From an uncultured Bacteroidota bacterium (GTDB lineage: Bacteria; Bacteroidota; Bacteroidia; Bacteroidales; P3): a DNA stretch of 64,000 nucleotides. Made by a program: the position numbers and the translations under genes. Below are positions 1-8,893 of this stretch, one piece after another. Positions within the stretch are counted from its first letter, which is position 1. Each line of letters starts with the position of its first letter. Under the pieces are notes generated by a model. The model worked only from the letters and a program-made list of their open reading frames with translations, made no database searches and was not told the origin of the DNA. Where the stretch lies: contig CACZWL010000009.1 in NCBI GenBank assembly GCA_902784865.1, positions 29,011 to 93,010 of the forward strand, read 5' to 3'.

Positions 1-327
1 TGGGGCGTCACCCTCGTCTTCTTCCGCACCGGCACCCTCGCCGACGCCCTCGGCATATTCGCCAACTGGGGCTTCGGCAACGCCGACAGGCTCTTCTCGT
101 TCGGCCTCTGCAACCTCGAGTTCATATTCACCTGGCTCATCATGCTCATCCTCTGGGTCGCCGAGATAACCGTCGAAGCCTCGCACGGCAAAGCCAAAAC
201 CCTCTTCTACAGCCGCTCCATGACCCCCCTCCGATGGTTCGTCTACCTCTTCCTGGTCCTCTCCGTCATCTACTTCGGCATCTATGGCAACGGCAGCGAC
301 AACAGCTTCATCTATTTCCAATTCTGA
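1..327 (+). CDS. MBOAT-family O-acyltransferase, C-terminal end (partial)
   Basis: Open frame from the first base to a TGA at 325-327; the N-terminus lies outside the window. The visible 108 residues are hydrophobic. They begin with a WGVTLVFFRTGTLADAL stretch, which matches the last conserved block of AlgI/DltB-type membrane-bound O-acyltransferases (W-x-FFR, then a D-A pair). Two more membrane segments follow, and the protein ends in a short polar tail. These enzymes move acyl groups, usually acetyl, across the inner membrane to a periplasmic or extracellular polymer. The next gene encodes an SGNH-type protein 10 bp downstream, the usual partner in AlgI/AlgJ or DltB/DltD-like pairs, which supports the call. 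The acceptor polymer cannot be told from this fragment. Confidence 0.8.
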   Translation, partial: WGVTLVFFRTGTLADALGIFANWGFGNADRLFSFGLCNLEFIFTWLIMLILWVAEITVEASHGKAKTLFYSRSMTPLRWFVYLFLVLSVIYFGIYGNGSDNSFIYFQF

Positions 328-337
328 CCCCACTGCC

Positions 338-1804
338 ATGAAAAAACGCAAAGCACCCGCCCCAACTCCCGCCCCGGCGCCCGGCACAGCACCTCGCAGC
401 CCATGGCACCTCATCGCACGGCTCGCCGTGATTATCCTCGTAGTCATCGCCTCTGTCGTCTTCACCGACCGCAAAGGATACTTCCTGTCCGACCAAGCCA
501 ACCCCCACCATGAGCACCGTTGGGAAGCCTTCTACAACTTCACCGAGCACGACACCGTCGACGTACTGGTCCTCGGCACCAGCCATGCCTTCTGCGGCAT
601 CAACCCGAAGAACCTCTCGGCATGCCTCGGCTGCAACTGCATGGTCATGGCCTTCAACGCCACCACCATCGCCGACTCCTACTACGTGCTCCGCGAGACC
701 CTCACCCGCACCACGCCCTCGCTGGTAGTGGTAGAGACCTATGGCATGCAGGGCCTCGACAACCACCACCTCAGCGGCAGCGCCCTCTCCAACCAGTACC
801 GCAGCTTCTACCCCAGGCGCAACCTGGCCCTCAAGCTGGCGTCGCTCCACGACCTCTTCGCCCCGGAGAACTACCTGCCCGCCTTCTCGAGCACCCTGCG
901 CAACCACACCATGCTGCTGTCCTCGCCCGACGAGGTGGCGTTCAACAGCTATGTGCAAAGCACCAAGCATCTGGACCCCAACCGCCTCTACCTGGGACGC
1001 TTCGTGCGCTTCACTTCCGGCATCAGCGACTCGTTGATGCACATCTACGACTCGTGCGGTGCGCCCCTGGACGGTGCGTACCAATACGTGTCGCCGCAGG
1101 ACATAGCGTTTGCCTCGCGCATCGTCGACCTCTGCCAGCAGAAGGGCATTGCCGTCATGTTCACCACCGTGCCGGTGTACTACCGCCACGTGACACACTA
1201 TCCCGACTGGAAGCGCCACCTGGCCGAGGCCATTGCCCCCACCAACACCCCCTGGTTCGACCTACAGGAGAACATGGACACCACCCTCTTCAACCGCGAC
1301 TGCTTCGAGAATACCACCGACGAGAACCAGCACATGACCTACACGGGGTCTATCATCTACACCTACCTGTTGGCCCACTATATCGCCGACAGCCTGAAGG
1401 TGCCCCTGCCCTACCGCGCCGGCTCGCACCGCTGGCAGGCGATGTTCGACGGACACGAGGGGTTCTACGAGAACTACAACCCCGCGGTGAGTTCCGACTC
1501 GGCCATCGTCTTCATGCGCGACACCATGGTCGGCTCCGTGCACGTCGTCGGTTGTCTGCAGACACCGAAGGACATGCTATACCTGAAGGTCGACAAGGCC
1601 ACGCCCTGCCCCGACACGCTGATTGTCTTCGTCGAGGGCTCGGTGCTGGACGAGACCATCATGGGCGGCATCCCCGTCGTCCGCAACCATGCCTACCGCC
1701 CGCTGCACCACGACCTGTACAGCATGCACCTCAAGCCCGACGCACGCGTGCGGCGCGTCGTCGGCCTGTCGGAGGCTCCGCGGGGCTGTTCACCGCAAGA
1801 TTAG
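338..1804 (+). CDS. SGNH-hydrolase-like membrane-anchored protein, MBOAT partner
   Basis: 488 residues from the ATG at 338. An upstream ATG at 284 would overlap the MBOAT gene and add a low-complexity leader, so 338 is preferred. The N-terminus is basic and Ala-Pro rich, followed by one membrane segment (about residues 25-43), leaving a periplasmic domain. That domain opens with DVLVLGTSHAF (residues 75-85). The GTSH resembles block I of SGNH esterases with Ser82 as candidate nucleophile, and a D-x-x-H-like block (TDENQHMTYTG) lies nearer the C-terminus. Together with the preceding MBOAT gene it probably transfers acyl groups onto an exported polysaccharide. The substrate is unknown. Its stop overlaps the convergent gene's stop by 15 bp. 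Confidence 0.75.
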   Translation: MKKRKAPAPTPAPAPGTAPRSPWHLIARLAVIILVVIASVVFTDRKGYFLSDQANPHHEHRWEAFYNFTEHDTVDVLVLGTSHAFCGINPKNLSACLGCNCMVMAFNATTIADSYYVLRETLTRTTPSLVVVETYGMQGLDNHHLSGSALSNQYRSFYPRRNLALKLASLHDLFAPENYLPAFSSTLRNHTMLLSSPDEVAFNSYVQSTKHLDPNRLYLGRFVRFTSGISDSLMHIYDSCGAPLDGAYQYVSPQDIAFASRIVDLCQQKGIAVMFTTVPVYYRHVTHYPDWKRHLAEAIAPTNTPWFDLQENMDTTLFNRDCFENTTDENQHMTYTGSIIYTYLLAHYIADSLKVPLPYRAGSHRWQAMFDGHEGFYENYNPAVSSDSAIVFMRDTMVGSVHVVGCLQTPKDMLYLKVDKATPCPDTLIVFVEGSVLDETIMGGIPVVRNHAYRPLHHDLYSMHLKPDARVRRVVGLSEAPRGCSPQD

Positions 1805-3742
1805 GTTGTTTGTCGTCATACGCATCATGTACGACTGTATGATGGCCTTGAGCCTCTGCTCCATCAGTGCGGCGCGCTGGGGTTCGGAGGCCAGGAGGTC
1901 GGCCTTCTGGAGGGGGTCGGCGGCGTAGTTATACAGCGCCGTAGACCGCTCGCCGTCGAAGAGGAGCACATAGTCGCCCTCGACGAGCTGGTAGATGTCG
2001 TTGGAGTAGTTGACGGCCCAGTCGGCGCCGGCCAGCACGTCCTTGCCGAAGGCGGCGTAGGGTTTCTTGTAGCCCAGGATGTGCAGCAGGGTGGGCACGA
2101 TGTCGATTTGCTGCATGACGCCGTCGCGCATGCCGCGGGGCAGTTCGCCGCTGGGGTCGTAGATGAGGATTGGGATGGAGAAGACGCCGAGCGGGGTGAG
2201 GCTCTCCGGCCGCGAGAGCTGGTTGGTGTGGTCGGCTGTGAGGACGAAGATGGTGTTGTTGAACCAAGGCTGCTTGCGGGCGGTGTCGAAGAATTTGCGC
2301 AGGGCGTTGTCGGAGTAGCCGATGGGTATGTGTAGCGGCGTGGGGCCGTCGGGGAAGCGTCCTTGGTAGCGCTCGGGGATGCGGAAGGGGTGGTGCGAGG
2401 AGGCGCTGAAGAAGCCCGCCACGAAAGGCTCGTCCAGGCGCTCGGTGATGGCGAGGGCGGTGAACTGCATGAACTCCTCGTCCCAGATGGCCCAGTGGCC
2501 GTCGAAGTCGCCGTGCCCGCCGAAGCGGCTGTCGTCGCAGTACTCGGTCATGCCGACATACTGCCTGAAGCCCGCGCTGCGTGCAAAGGCCTGGAAGCCC
2601 ATCGAGCTGTTGGGGGCGCCGTGGAAGAAGGCGCTGCCGTAGCCCTCGTCGCCGAGGTAGCGCGCCAGGCCGCCAAGGTCGTTGAGCGACGAGGGGGTGA
2701 GGATGAAGGGCTCGACGAAGTAGGGTACCGAGGTGAGCGACGAGGGCATGGCGTCTATGCTCTTGCGGCCGTTGGCGAAGGTGTGGGTGAAGGTGAGCGA
2801 ATGCTCGAGGAGCGAGTCGAGGAAGGGGGTGTAGCCGCGGTAGGTGCCGCCGTCCCAGGCGCGGTTGTAGTAGCCGACGAACTCGCGCGAGAAGCTCTCC
2901 ATGATGAGCACCACGACGTTCTTGCGGCCGCTCACCAAGGCCACGGTGTCGGCTCCCTGGGGCGTATGGACGGGCGAGTAGAGCAGCTCCACCTCGTCGT
3001 CGGGGAAATAATGCGGGTTGGCGAAGGGTTTCTTTCCGATGGTGCGGATGAGCGAGAAGGGGGTGTTGAGGACGATGGAGGCTTGCTGCGGTGTGTGGAC
3101 GTACTGGTTGGCGTTGCTGACGGTGATGGGACGCGTGGACCGCGTGAAGCCGCCGCGCATGGCAAAGACCGCCATCGGGATGGCCACCAGCAGCCCCACG
3201 CTGTTGCACACGTAGTAGGCCTTGCGGCTCACGGCCCCCGCCTGCGGCTTGGCATAGAGCCACCACATCAGGGCCACCAGGCCGACGCCCAGCAGCAGCA
3301 GGTACCAGTGGCCCGCCAGCTCGGTGAAGAAGATGCCGCCCAGGTTGCCCTCGTTGCTGAACTCGCTGAAAAAGGTCGCCGTGGTGCGCCGCCCGGTATA
3401 CTGCGAGTAGACCGAGTCGACCAGGTTCAAGGTCATACCCAACGAGTTGACAACCACGTAAATCCACTTGCACATCGAGTGCCACCAGGGCCGCTCCTTG
3501 GCATACAGGGGCAGCAGCATGAGGACAATCCACAGCGAATTGGTGTAGAGGATGGCCGAAGAGTCGAAGCGCAGGCCGCCGGCCAGGAGCTCGCCGAGGC
3601 TCAGGTCGCCCCAACCCTCGCGGAAGAGGGACCAGTTCTCCATCACGAAGGCCACACGCGTGACCATATATATCACATAGGCCAGCGCCAGATTCACCAG
3701 CACGGCCACCACATTGCTCCAGGGCGAGGCTTTGAGTTTCAT
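1790..3742 (-). CDS. LTA-synthase-like sulfatase-fold membrane protein
   Basis: 650 residues. The start is placed at 3742 (MKLKASPWSN) because a TATCTTTG promoter element lies only 25 bp upstream, inside the longer open frame. The N-terminal ~190 residues hold several membrane segments. They are followed by an alkaline-phosphatase/sulfatase fold: VVLIMESFSREF (metal-binding Glu), GRKSIDAMPS (nucleophile region) and LTADHTNQ (metal-binding Asp-His). This is the architecture of lipoteichoic-acid synthase and phosphoethanolamine/phosphoglycerol transferases. Bacteroidota make no LTA, so transfer of a phospho-alcohol onto lipid A, glycan or another envelope polymer is the likely job; this is inference. 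It faces the MBOAT/SGNH pair tail to tail. Confidence 0.8.
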   Translation of the reverse strand: MKLKASPWSNVVAVLVNLALAYVIYMVTRVAFVMENWSLFREGWGDLSLGELLAGGLRFDSSAILYTNSLWIVLMLLPLYAKERPWWHSMCKWIYVVVNSLGMTLNLVDSVYSQYTGRRTTATFFSEFSNEGNLGGIFFTELAGHWYLLLLGVGLVALMWWLYAKPQAGAVSRKAYYVCNSVGLLVAIPMAVFAMRGGFTRSTRPITVSNANQYVHTPQQASIVLNTPFSLIRTIGKKPFANPHYFPDDEVELLYSPVHTPQGADTVALVSGRKNVVVLIMESFSREFVGYYNRAWDGGTYRGYTPFLDSLLEHSLTFTHTFANGRKSIDAMPSSLTSVPYFVEPFILTPSSLNDLGGLARYLGDEGYGSAFFHGAPNSSMGFQAFARSAGFRQYVGMTEYCDDSRFGGHGDFDGHWAIWDEEFMQFTALAITERLDEPFVAGFFSASSHHPFRIPERYQGRFPDGPTPLHIPIGYSDNALRKFFDTARKQPWFNNTIFVLTADHTNQLSRPESLTPLGVFSIPILIYDPSGELPRGMRDGVMQQIDIVPTLLHILGYKKPYAAFGKDVLAGADWAVNYSNDIYQLVEGDYVLLFDGERSTALYNYAADPLQKADLLASEPQRAALMEQRLKAIIQSYMMRMTTNNLILR

Positions 3743-3766
3743 AGGGTGCACAGTTGTTTCGCGGTG

Positions 3767-3774
3767 CAAAGATA
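3767..3774 (-). promoter_or_regulatory. Promoter -7 element for the LTA-synthase-like gene
   Basis: Minus strand reads TATCTTTG, the Bacteroidota -7 consensus TAnnTTTG, 25 bp before the ATG at 3742. No clear TTTG -33 element is seen 19-21 bp upstream. It decides the start choice for this gene. Confidence 0.6.
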
Positions 3775-3940
3775 CGAAAAAAAATCCGTATCCGGCCGCA
3801 GAATGCGCCGGATATGGAACAGCACACTGATAATCAACACGATAAGACTGCCGTAGACAGCCCGTCAGCTTCTCGAAGATTTTCCGCAAAAAGGGGCAAA
3901 AAAGCAGGTTTGCAACAGGCTGATTGTCAGCGTCTAGTAA

Positions 3941-3968
3941 GTTATAGGTTTTGCCTAGGTTTTGACAT
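3941..3968 (-). repeat. 28 bp dispersed repeat, copy 1
   Basis: Plus-strand GTTATAGGTTTTGCCTAGG continuing TTTTGACAT is identical to 23470-23497. On the minus strand it is preceded by an ACCTGCCAGAG-like stretch resembling the middle of the ~270 bp repeat family. Confidence 0.75.
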
Positions 3969-4036
3969 TGTAGGTCTCTGGCAGGTAATGGGTGGGGCAT
4001 GGGGTGATTTCGGGGTGTGATTTCGGGAAAACAGAC

Positions 4037-4070
4037 AACGGGAGCCGCGGCGTCAGCCGCGGCTCCCGTT
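4037..4070 (-). terminator. Perfect 15 bp stem-loop terminator of the DHS-like gene
   Basis: AACGGGAGCCGCGGC and its exact complement flank a 4-base loop. On the minus strand it lies 26 bp after the stop at 4096 and is followed by a short T tract (TTTT). Confidence 0.8.
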
Positions 4071-4095
4071 GGGTCGCCACTAGGCAAATTTCTTT

Positions 4096-5133
4096 TTACT
4101 TCTGGAAGAGCTTCTGCCAGTTCTTGTACTCGCGCTGCTTCCATTCGCCTTTGTGGTAGGCGTAGGAGGCGATGGCGGGGATGACGGTGGTGCCTTCGGC
4201 ATAGACCATCTGCTGCAGCTCCTCGCTCACCTTGCCCCAGCTGCCGGCCTCGAGGAGGGTGCTGGAGGAGCAGGCGCCGTCGCGGACGTCGGCCACGGTG
4301 ATCTGGATGGCATACTTGTGCATGGGCACCTCTTTACCAAGAATCTCAGCACAGACGACGGTGTCTTGGGCGAAGTTCTTGGGGGTGCCGCCGCCGACCA
4401 TGAAGAGGCCGCTCTCGGGGCAGGCCATCTTGATCTCGGTGAGCTCGAGGAAGTCGGCCACGGAGTCGATGCTGACGTAGGGTTTGCCCTCTTTCTTGCG
4501 GAGCCACTGGTGCTTGCCGATGCCGAAGCCGGCGGAGCAGTCGCTGAAGGCAGGGACGAAGATGGGCACGCCGCACTCGTAGCAGGTCTGGATGAGGCTG
4601 TCTTTCTTCACGGCGTGGCCGTCGGCGAGCCATTTGCCCACCTCGTAGAGGAACTCGCGGCTGGAGTAGGGACGGGGCTCGAGGTGGTCGGCGATATCGC
4701 AGGTGGTCTGGTCGCAGGCCTGCAGCTCCTCCTCGTCGATGAAGGTGTCGTAGATGCGGTCGATGTAAAGCTCGCGGAGGGTGGTGTCGGGGATGACGTT
4801 CTCCTTGGTGCCGATGTAGTGCTTGAAGCCGAGGGCCTCGAAGAGGTCCATGTCGATGATAGAGGCGCCTGTGGAGACGACAACGTCGACCATCTTGTTG
4901 CGTACCATGTCGACATACACCTGCATGCAGCCTGCGGCGGAGGTGGAGCCGGCGAGGGTGAGGATGTTGGTGCAGTCCTTCTCGGCCAGCATCTGGCAGA
5001 GGATGTCGGCGGCACGGGCGGTGTCGCGGCTGGTGAACGACATGTGGCGCATGGCGTCGATGAGCTCGGTGCTGTCGTACTTCTTGATGTCAATGTGCTT
5101 GACGGTCTCTTTCAGGAGGTCTTTTTTTTCCAT
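4096..5133 (-). CDS. Deoxyhypusine-synthase-family protein
   Basis: 345 residues, near the length of eukaryotic and archaeal deoxyhypusine synthase (DHS). The whole protein fits the DHS fold: an NAD-binding region (VVSTGASIIDMD, residues 85-95), PAFSDCSAGFGIG (194-206), and SWGKV (298-302) with Lys301 at the position of the catalytic lysine that accepts the aminobutyl group from spermidine. Bacteria have no eIF5A or hypusine. Bacterial DHS-like proteins are thought to act on small polyamines, for example making homospermidine, or remain unassigned. The start is fixed by the purine-rich tract before the ATG and by homology beginning at once. It lies downstream of a Gdx-type exporter on the same strand with a 132 bp gap, so joint expression is possible but not shown. 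Confidence 0.85.
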   Translation of the reverse strand: MEKKDLLKETVKHIDIKKYDSTELIDAMRHMSFTSRDTARAADILCQMLAEKDCTNILTLAGSTSAAGCMQVYVDMVRNKMVDVVVSTGASIIDMDLFEALGFKHYIGTKENVIPDTTLRELYIDRIYDTFIDEEELQACDQTTCDIADHLEPRPYSSREFLYEVGKWLADGHAVKKDSLIQTCYECGVPIFVPAFSDCSAGFGIGKHQWLRKKEGKPYVSIDSVADFLELTEIKMACPESGLFMVGGGTPKNFAQDTVVCAEILGKEVPMHKYAIQITVADVRDGACSSSTLLEAGSWGKVSEELQQMVYAEGTTVIPAIASYAYHKGEWKQREYKNWQKLFQK

Positions 5134-5265
5134 TTTGTTGATGTTTTAAAATGATTATTAAAGCTTCAGCGGGCACGCACGTGGGAGACTCCCTGCCTGA
5201 AATTGTTTTCTTGTTTTCGGTATAAACGCCGCGGCGGCGGTTTTATTGTGCCGCGGGCTGTTTTT

Positions 5266-5592
5266 TTATTCCGACACCATCTTCAGCCCGATGATGGAGG
5301 CGGTGAGGGTGGTGATGAAGAAGAGGCGCCAGAAGGTGGCGGGCTCGTGGAAGATGAAGATGCCGACGAGCACCGAGCCGAGGGCGCCGATGCCGGTCCA
5401 GACGGGGTAGGCGGTGCCGATGGGCAGCGTCTGCGTGGCCTTGGCCAGCAGCACGGCGCTGAGGACGTAGAAGAAGGCGAAGGCACCCATCCACTCCCAG
5501 TAGGGCAGGCCCACAAGGCCCTTGGTCTTGCCGAGGCAGAAGGCGAAGCCCACCTCGCACAGGCCCGCAGCAATAAGGATAATCCAACTCAT
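5266..5592 (-). CDS. SMR-family exporter, Gdx/SugE type
   Basis: 108 residues with four membrane helices, the normal size for small multidrug resistance proteins. Glu13 (AAGLCEVGF) is the essential proton/substrate glutamate. The loop AYPVWTGIGA (residues 61-70) is typical of the SugE/Gdx branch, which exports guanidinium with proton antiport, rather than of EmrE-type drug pumps. SMR proteins work as antiparallel dimers in the inner membrane. The upstream region was checked for a guanidine riboswitch and none was convincing. The gene follows the T9SS cargo gene by 84 bp across a stem-loop. Confidence 0.85.
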   Translation of the reverse strand: MSWIILIAAGLCEVGFAFCLGKTKGLVGLPYWEWMGAFAFFYVLSAVLLAKATQTLPIGTAYPVWTGIGALGSVLVGIFIFHEPATFWRLFFITTLTASIIGLKMVSE

Positions 5593-5614
5593 ACTTGTAG
5601 ACTTCCGGGTACGC

Positions 5615-5641
5615 GGAGGGCGACCTCATCGGTCGCCCTCC
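5615..5641 (-). terminator. Stem-loop between T9SS cargo gene and gdx
   Basis: GGAGGGCGACC and its exact complement with a 5-base loop, 36 bp after the T9SS gene stop on the minus strand. There is no T tract after it, so it may be a weak terminator or a processing and stability element. Confidence 0.5.
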
Positions 5642-5676
5642 TTGTGTTAAACCCTATTGATGAAAAAGATTTTCTC

Positions 5677-8600
5677 TTACTTCACGATGAGTTTCTGGAC
5701 AGCGTTGACGTTCTCGCCGGTCATGCGGACGAAGTAGGCGCCGGCGGCGAGGCCGCTCACGTCGAAGCGGTAGCTGGCGGCGTTGCCTTCCTGCTGCATG
5801 AGGGTGCGGCCGTTGAGGTCGACGATGGCCACGGTGGCGCGGCCTTCGACACCCTGGGCGCTGACCTCAACCATGTTGCTGGCAGGGTTGGGGTAGAGGC
5901 TGATGGCGCTGTTGTCGACATCGGCGATGCCAGTGGTGGTGGTCAGGGACATCGACTTGACATCGAAATAGAACTGGTCAGTGCACTCAAAGTGACGGAT
6001 AGCGATGCGGATGGTCTGACCGGCATACTGGTCGAGGTTGTACGAACGGGTCTGCCATTCGGCCTCGTCAGCGGTGCAGGTGAACGTTTCGATAGCGGTG
6101 AAGTCGCTGGGGTTGGAACCCGTGGAGGAGACGTACACACCGACTTTCTCAGCAGGGTAGTCGGCATCCTGAGCCTTGAACTCCCATGTGAAAGTGAGGG
6201 GTGCGCCAGCGGTGGTGGCGAACTTCGGGGTAATCAGCCAGTTGTCGGGATTGAGGGCGCCGCTATTGTTACTGTACGACTCGGAGATAAGGCAAGTTTC
6301 GCCGCTTTGGAAGGTGGCAGTTCTCCAGGTGAAGCCGTCGCCGTCAGCGTCGAGATTGAGCCAGCAGTCGCCGATGGTCTCGGTGCTGAAATCAATGCTC
6401 CAAGGCAGGGTGGCAATGGGGTCGCAGCTGATGACGTTGATGGTGAGGTTGTCGGTGAAGGTGCCGTAGCTGTTGGTGGCGGTGAAGGTGATCTGGTCGG
6501 TACCGGCGGCGGAGTAGGTGATGGTGGGGTTGGCGGTGTTGGCACCGGTGATGGTGGCCTGGCCGGCGGCAGCCATGGTCGAGCTCCAGGTGAGGATCAT
6601 GTTGGTCTGGTCACCCTCGACATAGGTGGCGGAGAGGTTGACGACCTCGCCGGTCTGGGTGGCGGTGGCAGAGCTGCTGATGGTGTAGACGGGGTTGAGA
6701 GCCGTACGGATGGTCACGTTGTCGATACGGATATCGTAGCTACCGACGGGTGAGATGTTGTGGAAGGCGAGGCGGATGGTCTGGCCAGCAAACTGGCTCA
6801 CCGAGAGCGAGCGGCTTTCGAAGCCGGACATGTTGAGGTCTTGCTCGCTGGTCAGCACGGTGCTGAAGTCGGCGATGGCGGTGCCGCCGTTGGTGGAGAC
6901 CAGAACCTCGTAGGCGATGTTCAGTCCCTGATAGCCACGAGCATAGACTTCATAGTTGAGCACCATGCCGTCGGCGTTGGCGGGCAGGGTGATGGCGGGC
7001 GAGATAGCATAGTCGTTGACGTTAGAGGAGTCGTTCCAGGGGCTGTAGAGGTAGCCGCCGGAGAGACGCCAGTCGTCGAAATCGTCGGTGTTGGCACTGA
7101 TGAAGTTCCAGCAATAGGCGGAAGCGCCGTCGAAGCTCTCGACCCAGGGGAAGGAGGTGACAGCGTCGCAAGAGACGACCTCGACCGAATGGCTGACGGG
7201 GGCGCTGGTGCCGATGGTGTTGGTGGCGGTGACCGAAACGGTGTGGCTACCGGCGGTGGTGAAGGTGTAGGTCAGGGTGTTGCCGGTCTCGCTCTGGGCG
7301 GCGCCGTCGACGGTCCAAGCAAAGCTGGTGGCATTGGTACTCATAGCGGTGAAGGTCACGGGGATGTCAACGCCGACGCTGTCGGGGCCAGCGAGGGTGA
7401 CCACGGGGGCGCTCAGAGCCTGAACCTTGATCTGGTCAATAAGGATGATATTACCACCGGTGCTGCCGTGGTGACGGAAAGCAATCTGGAAGTCGCCAGT
7501 GATGCCGGCAGGGAGGGCAACGATGCGGTCGACATACTCGGTCATGTTTCCGTCGAGGGTCTCGCTGAAGATAGCGTTGGTGTCGGTACCGCTGATGACG
7601 TAGAGGCTGTAGTGGTCACCGGCATAACTGGTGTTGTAAGGCTTCACCTTCCATGCCACCTCGTAGTTGTCGTTACCCATAGTAATCATGGGGCTGAATG
7701 CCCAGTTGTCGACGGGGATGTCGAACAGCCAGCCGATACCATAAGCGTCATAGGACGATATGGAGTAGATCTGGCCAAGACCATAACTCACGGCAGAGAA
7801 CCAGCCACTGCCCTGGGTCGAGTCGCTGCGGCTCTCCCAGCAGCCCAGGTCATCGTCGCCGAAGACGGCAGTGTAGGGCAGGGTCTGGGTGGGGCAGTCG
7901 AAGACATCGGTCTCGATGGTGTCGTAGGCAGTGCCTGCGGCGTTGGTGACGCTGGCAATGATGGTGTGGGTACCGGTGGTGTTGAAGGTGTAGGTCAGAG
8001 TGTCGTTGACAGCCGTGGCTGCAGCGCCATCAACCGTCCAGGAGATGGGCGATGCCGAAGAGGTGGCGGTGTAGGTAGCGGCGACGCCAAGGCGGACGCT
8101 GGCCGGGCCAGACACAGTAACTTCAGGAATCTCGGCATCGCCGATGCGCAGGTCGTCGATGGAGAAGAAGTACATGTCGGTGCAGTTGTGGTGACGGAAG
8201 GCGATGTAGATGGTCTGGCCAGCATAGTTGGTCAGGTCAATCGTACGCTTAGACCACTCGGTCGGAGTGAACTCGTTGAAAACCGCAGTGGTCATGTTGC
8301 TGATGCTGTTGCTGGTAGAGATATAGACGCTGTAGTTGTCGTTGGCGTAGGTTGCGCTGGCAAAACTGCGCACATACCACGAGAGGCTATACTCGGAACC
8401 GGCAGGCAGTACAATGGCGGGAGTCACAAACCAGTTGTCCGGGGTCAAAGCATCACCGTCGTAGGACCAGGATGTGATGGCAGACAGGCTTTCATGGCCA
8501 TAGTAGAGGTTAGGGTTCTGGTTACTGACTGGGCCGCTCATGTGTATCCAGTTGTTCCCATCACCGTCATTGTCAATGAGGGTGAAAGTAGCGGGGATCG

Positions 8601-8700
8601 AACCGCCCTCGAAATCTTCAGTCCACGGGAAGGTGGTGACTTGGGCGCTGAGGGGCAGCATCAGGGCTGCAAGCGCGAAAGATAATAGTACTTTTTTCAT
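5677..8700 (-). CDS. T9SS-exported multidomain protein with adhesin-type and PKD-like domains
   Basis: 1007 residues. A Sec signal peptide (MKKVLLSFALAALMLPLSAQ) is followed by four related beta-sandwich modules of the cleaved-adhesin/choice-of-anchor J type (about residues 24-187, 270-430, 512-690 and 785-930). Each has a DNW..TP.I..P opening and a GQTI.IAFRHH or equivalent motif. PKD/Ig-like modules lie between them (around 195-265, 435-510 and 700-780), with repeated T..GTHT and T..GSHTV.V patterns. The last ~75 residues (ISLYPNPASNMVEVS to KLIVK) are a type A T9SS sorting domain, so the protein should cross the outer membrane and be surface-anchored or released. No protease motif is visible, so adhesion or glycan binding is the likely role. 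It has its own strong promoter. Confidence 0.88.
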   Translation of the reverse strand: MKKVLLSFALAALMLPLSAQVTTFPWTEDFEGGSIPATFTLIDNDGDGNNWIHMSGPVSNQNPNLYYGHESLSAITSWSYDGDALTPDNWFVTPAIVLPAGSEYSLSWYVRSFASATYANDNYSVYISTSNSISNMTTAVFNEFTPTEWSKRTIDLTNYAGQTIYIAFRHHNCTDMYFFSIDDLRIGDAEIPEVTVSGPASVRLGVAATYTATSSASPISWTVDGAAATAVNDTLTYTFNTTGTHTIIASVTNAAGTAYDTIETDVFDCPTQTLPYTAVFGDDDLGCWESRSDSTQGSGWFSAVSYGLGQIYSISSYDAYGIGWLFDIPVDNWAFSPMITMGNDNYEVAWKVKPYNTSYAGDHYSLYVISGTDTNAIFSETLDGNMTEYVDRIVALPAGITGDFQIAFRHHGSTGGNIILIDQIKVQALSAPVVTLAGPDSVGVDIPVTFTAMSTNATSFAWTVDGAAQSETGNTLTYTFTTAGSHTVSVTATNTIGTSAPVSHSVEVVSCDAVTSFPWVESFDGASAYCWNFISANTDDFDDWRLSGGYLYSPWNDSSNVNDYAISPAITLPANADGMVLNYEVYARGYQGLNIAYEVLVSTNGGTAIADFSTVLTSEQDLNMSGFESRSLSVSQFAGQTIRLAFHNISPVGSYDIRIDNVTIRTALNPVYTISSSATATQTGEVVNLSATYVEGDQTNMILTWSSTMAAAGQATITGANTANPTITYSAAGTDQITFTATNSYGTFTDNLTINVISCDPIATLPWSIDFSTETIGDCWLNLDADGDGFTWRTATFQSGETCLISESYSNNSGALNPDNWLITPKFATTAGAPLTFTWEFKAQDADYPAEKVGVYVSSTGSNPSDFTAIETFTCTADEAEWQTRSYNLDQYAGQTIRIAIRHFECTDQFYFDVKSMSLTTTTGIADVDNSAISLYPNPASNMVEVSAQGVEGRATVAIVDLNGRTLMQQEGNAASYRFDVSGLAAGAYFVRMTGENVNAVQKLIVK

Positions 8701-8811
8701 TGTTCATTGTGTTGATTTTTAATGTATTTGGTTTAACTTATTATTCCATTCTTTACGTTTTCTGTTCGGTATGAGCATTTTACGCGAATACGCACATCCG
8801 AAGACAAGATG

Positions 8812-8843
8812 CAAAGATACATTATATTTTTGGACTCGCCAAA
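8812..8843 (-). promoter_or_regulatory. Bacteroidota promoter of the T9SS cargo gene
   Basis: Minus strand TTTG (8843-8840), 20 bases, TATCTTTG (8819-8812). The leader to the ATG at 8700 is about 100 nt. Confidence 0.8.
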
Positions 8844-8893
8844 TTTTTAACTTTTTTTATCAAAGCACAGCCTTCGGCGCCGTTCTTTTCGGA

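Larger units (their letters stand above)
3743..4095. other. Intergenic stretch of 353 bp
   Basis: Holds the promoter element of the gene to the left, one copy of a 28 bp dispersed repeat and the terminator of the gene to the right. I see no coding sequence. An 88-codon plus-strand open frame here has no recognisable protein features. Confidence 0.7.

Noticed and set aside
5593-5676. Guanidine riboswitch upstream of the gdx-type gene
   Set aside because: A strong hairpin and a GTACCCGG stretch recall guanidine-III RNAs, but the pairing partner for CCGG and the conserved 3' part are missing; the hairpin is better read as the end of the T9SS transcript.
5203-8685. Long plus-strand open frames opposite the T9SS cargo gene
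   Set aside because: GC-rich antisense shadows with Gly/Val/Asp/Glu-biased composition and no start signals.
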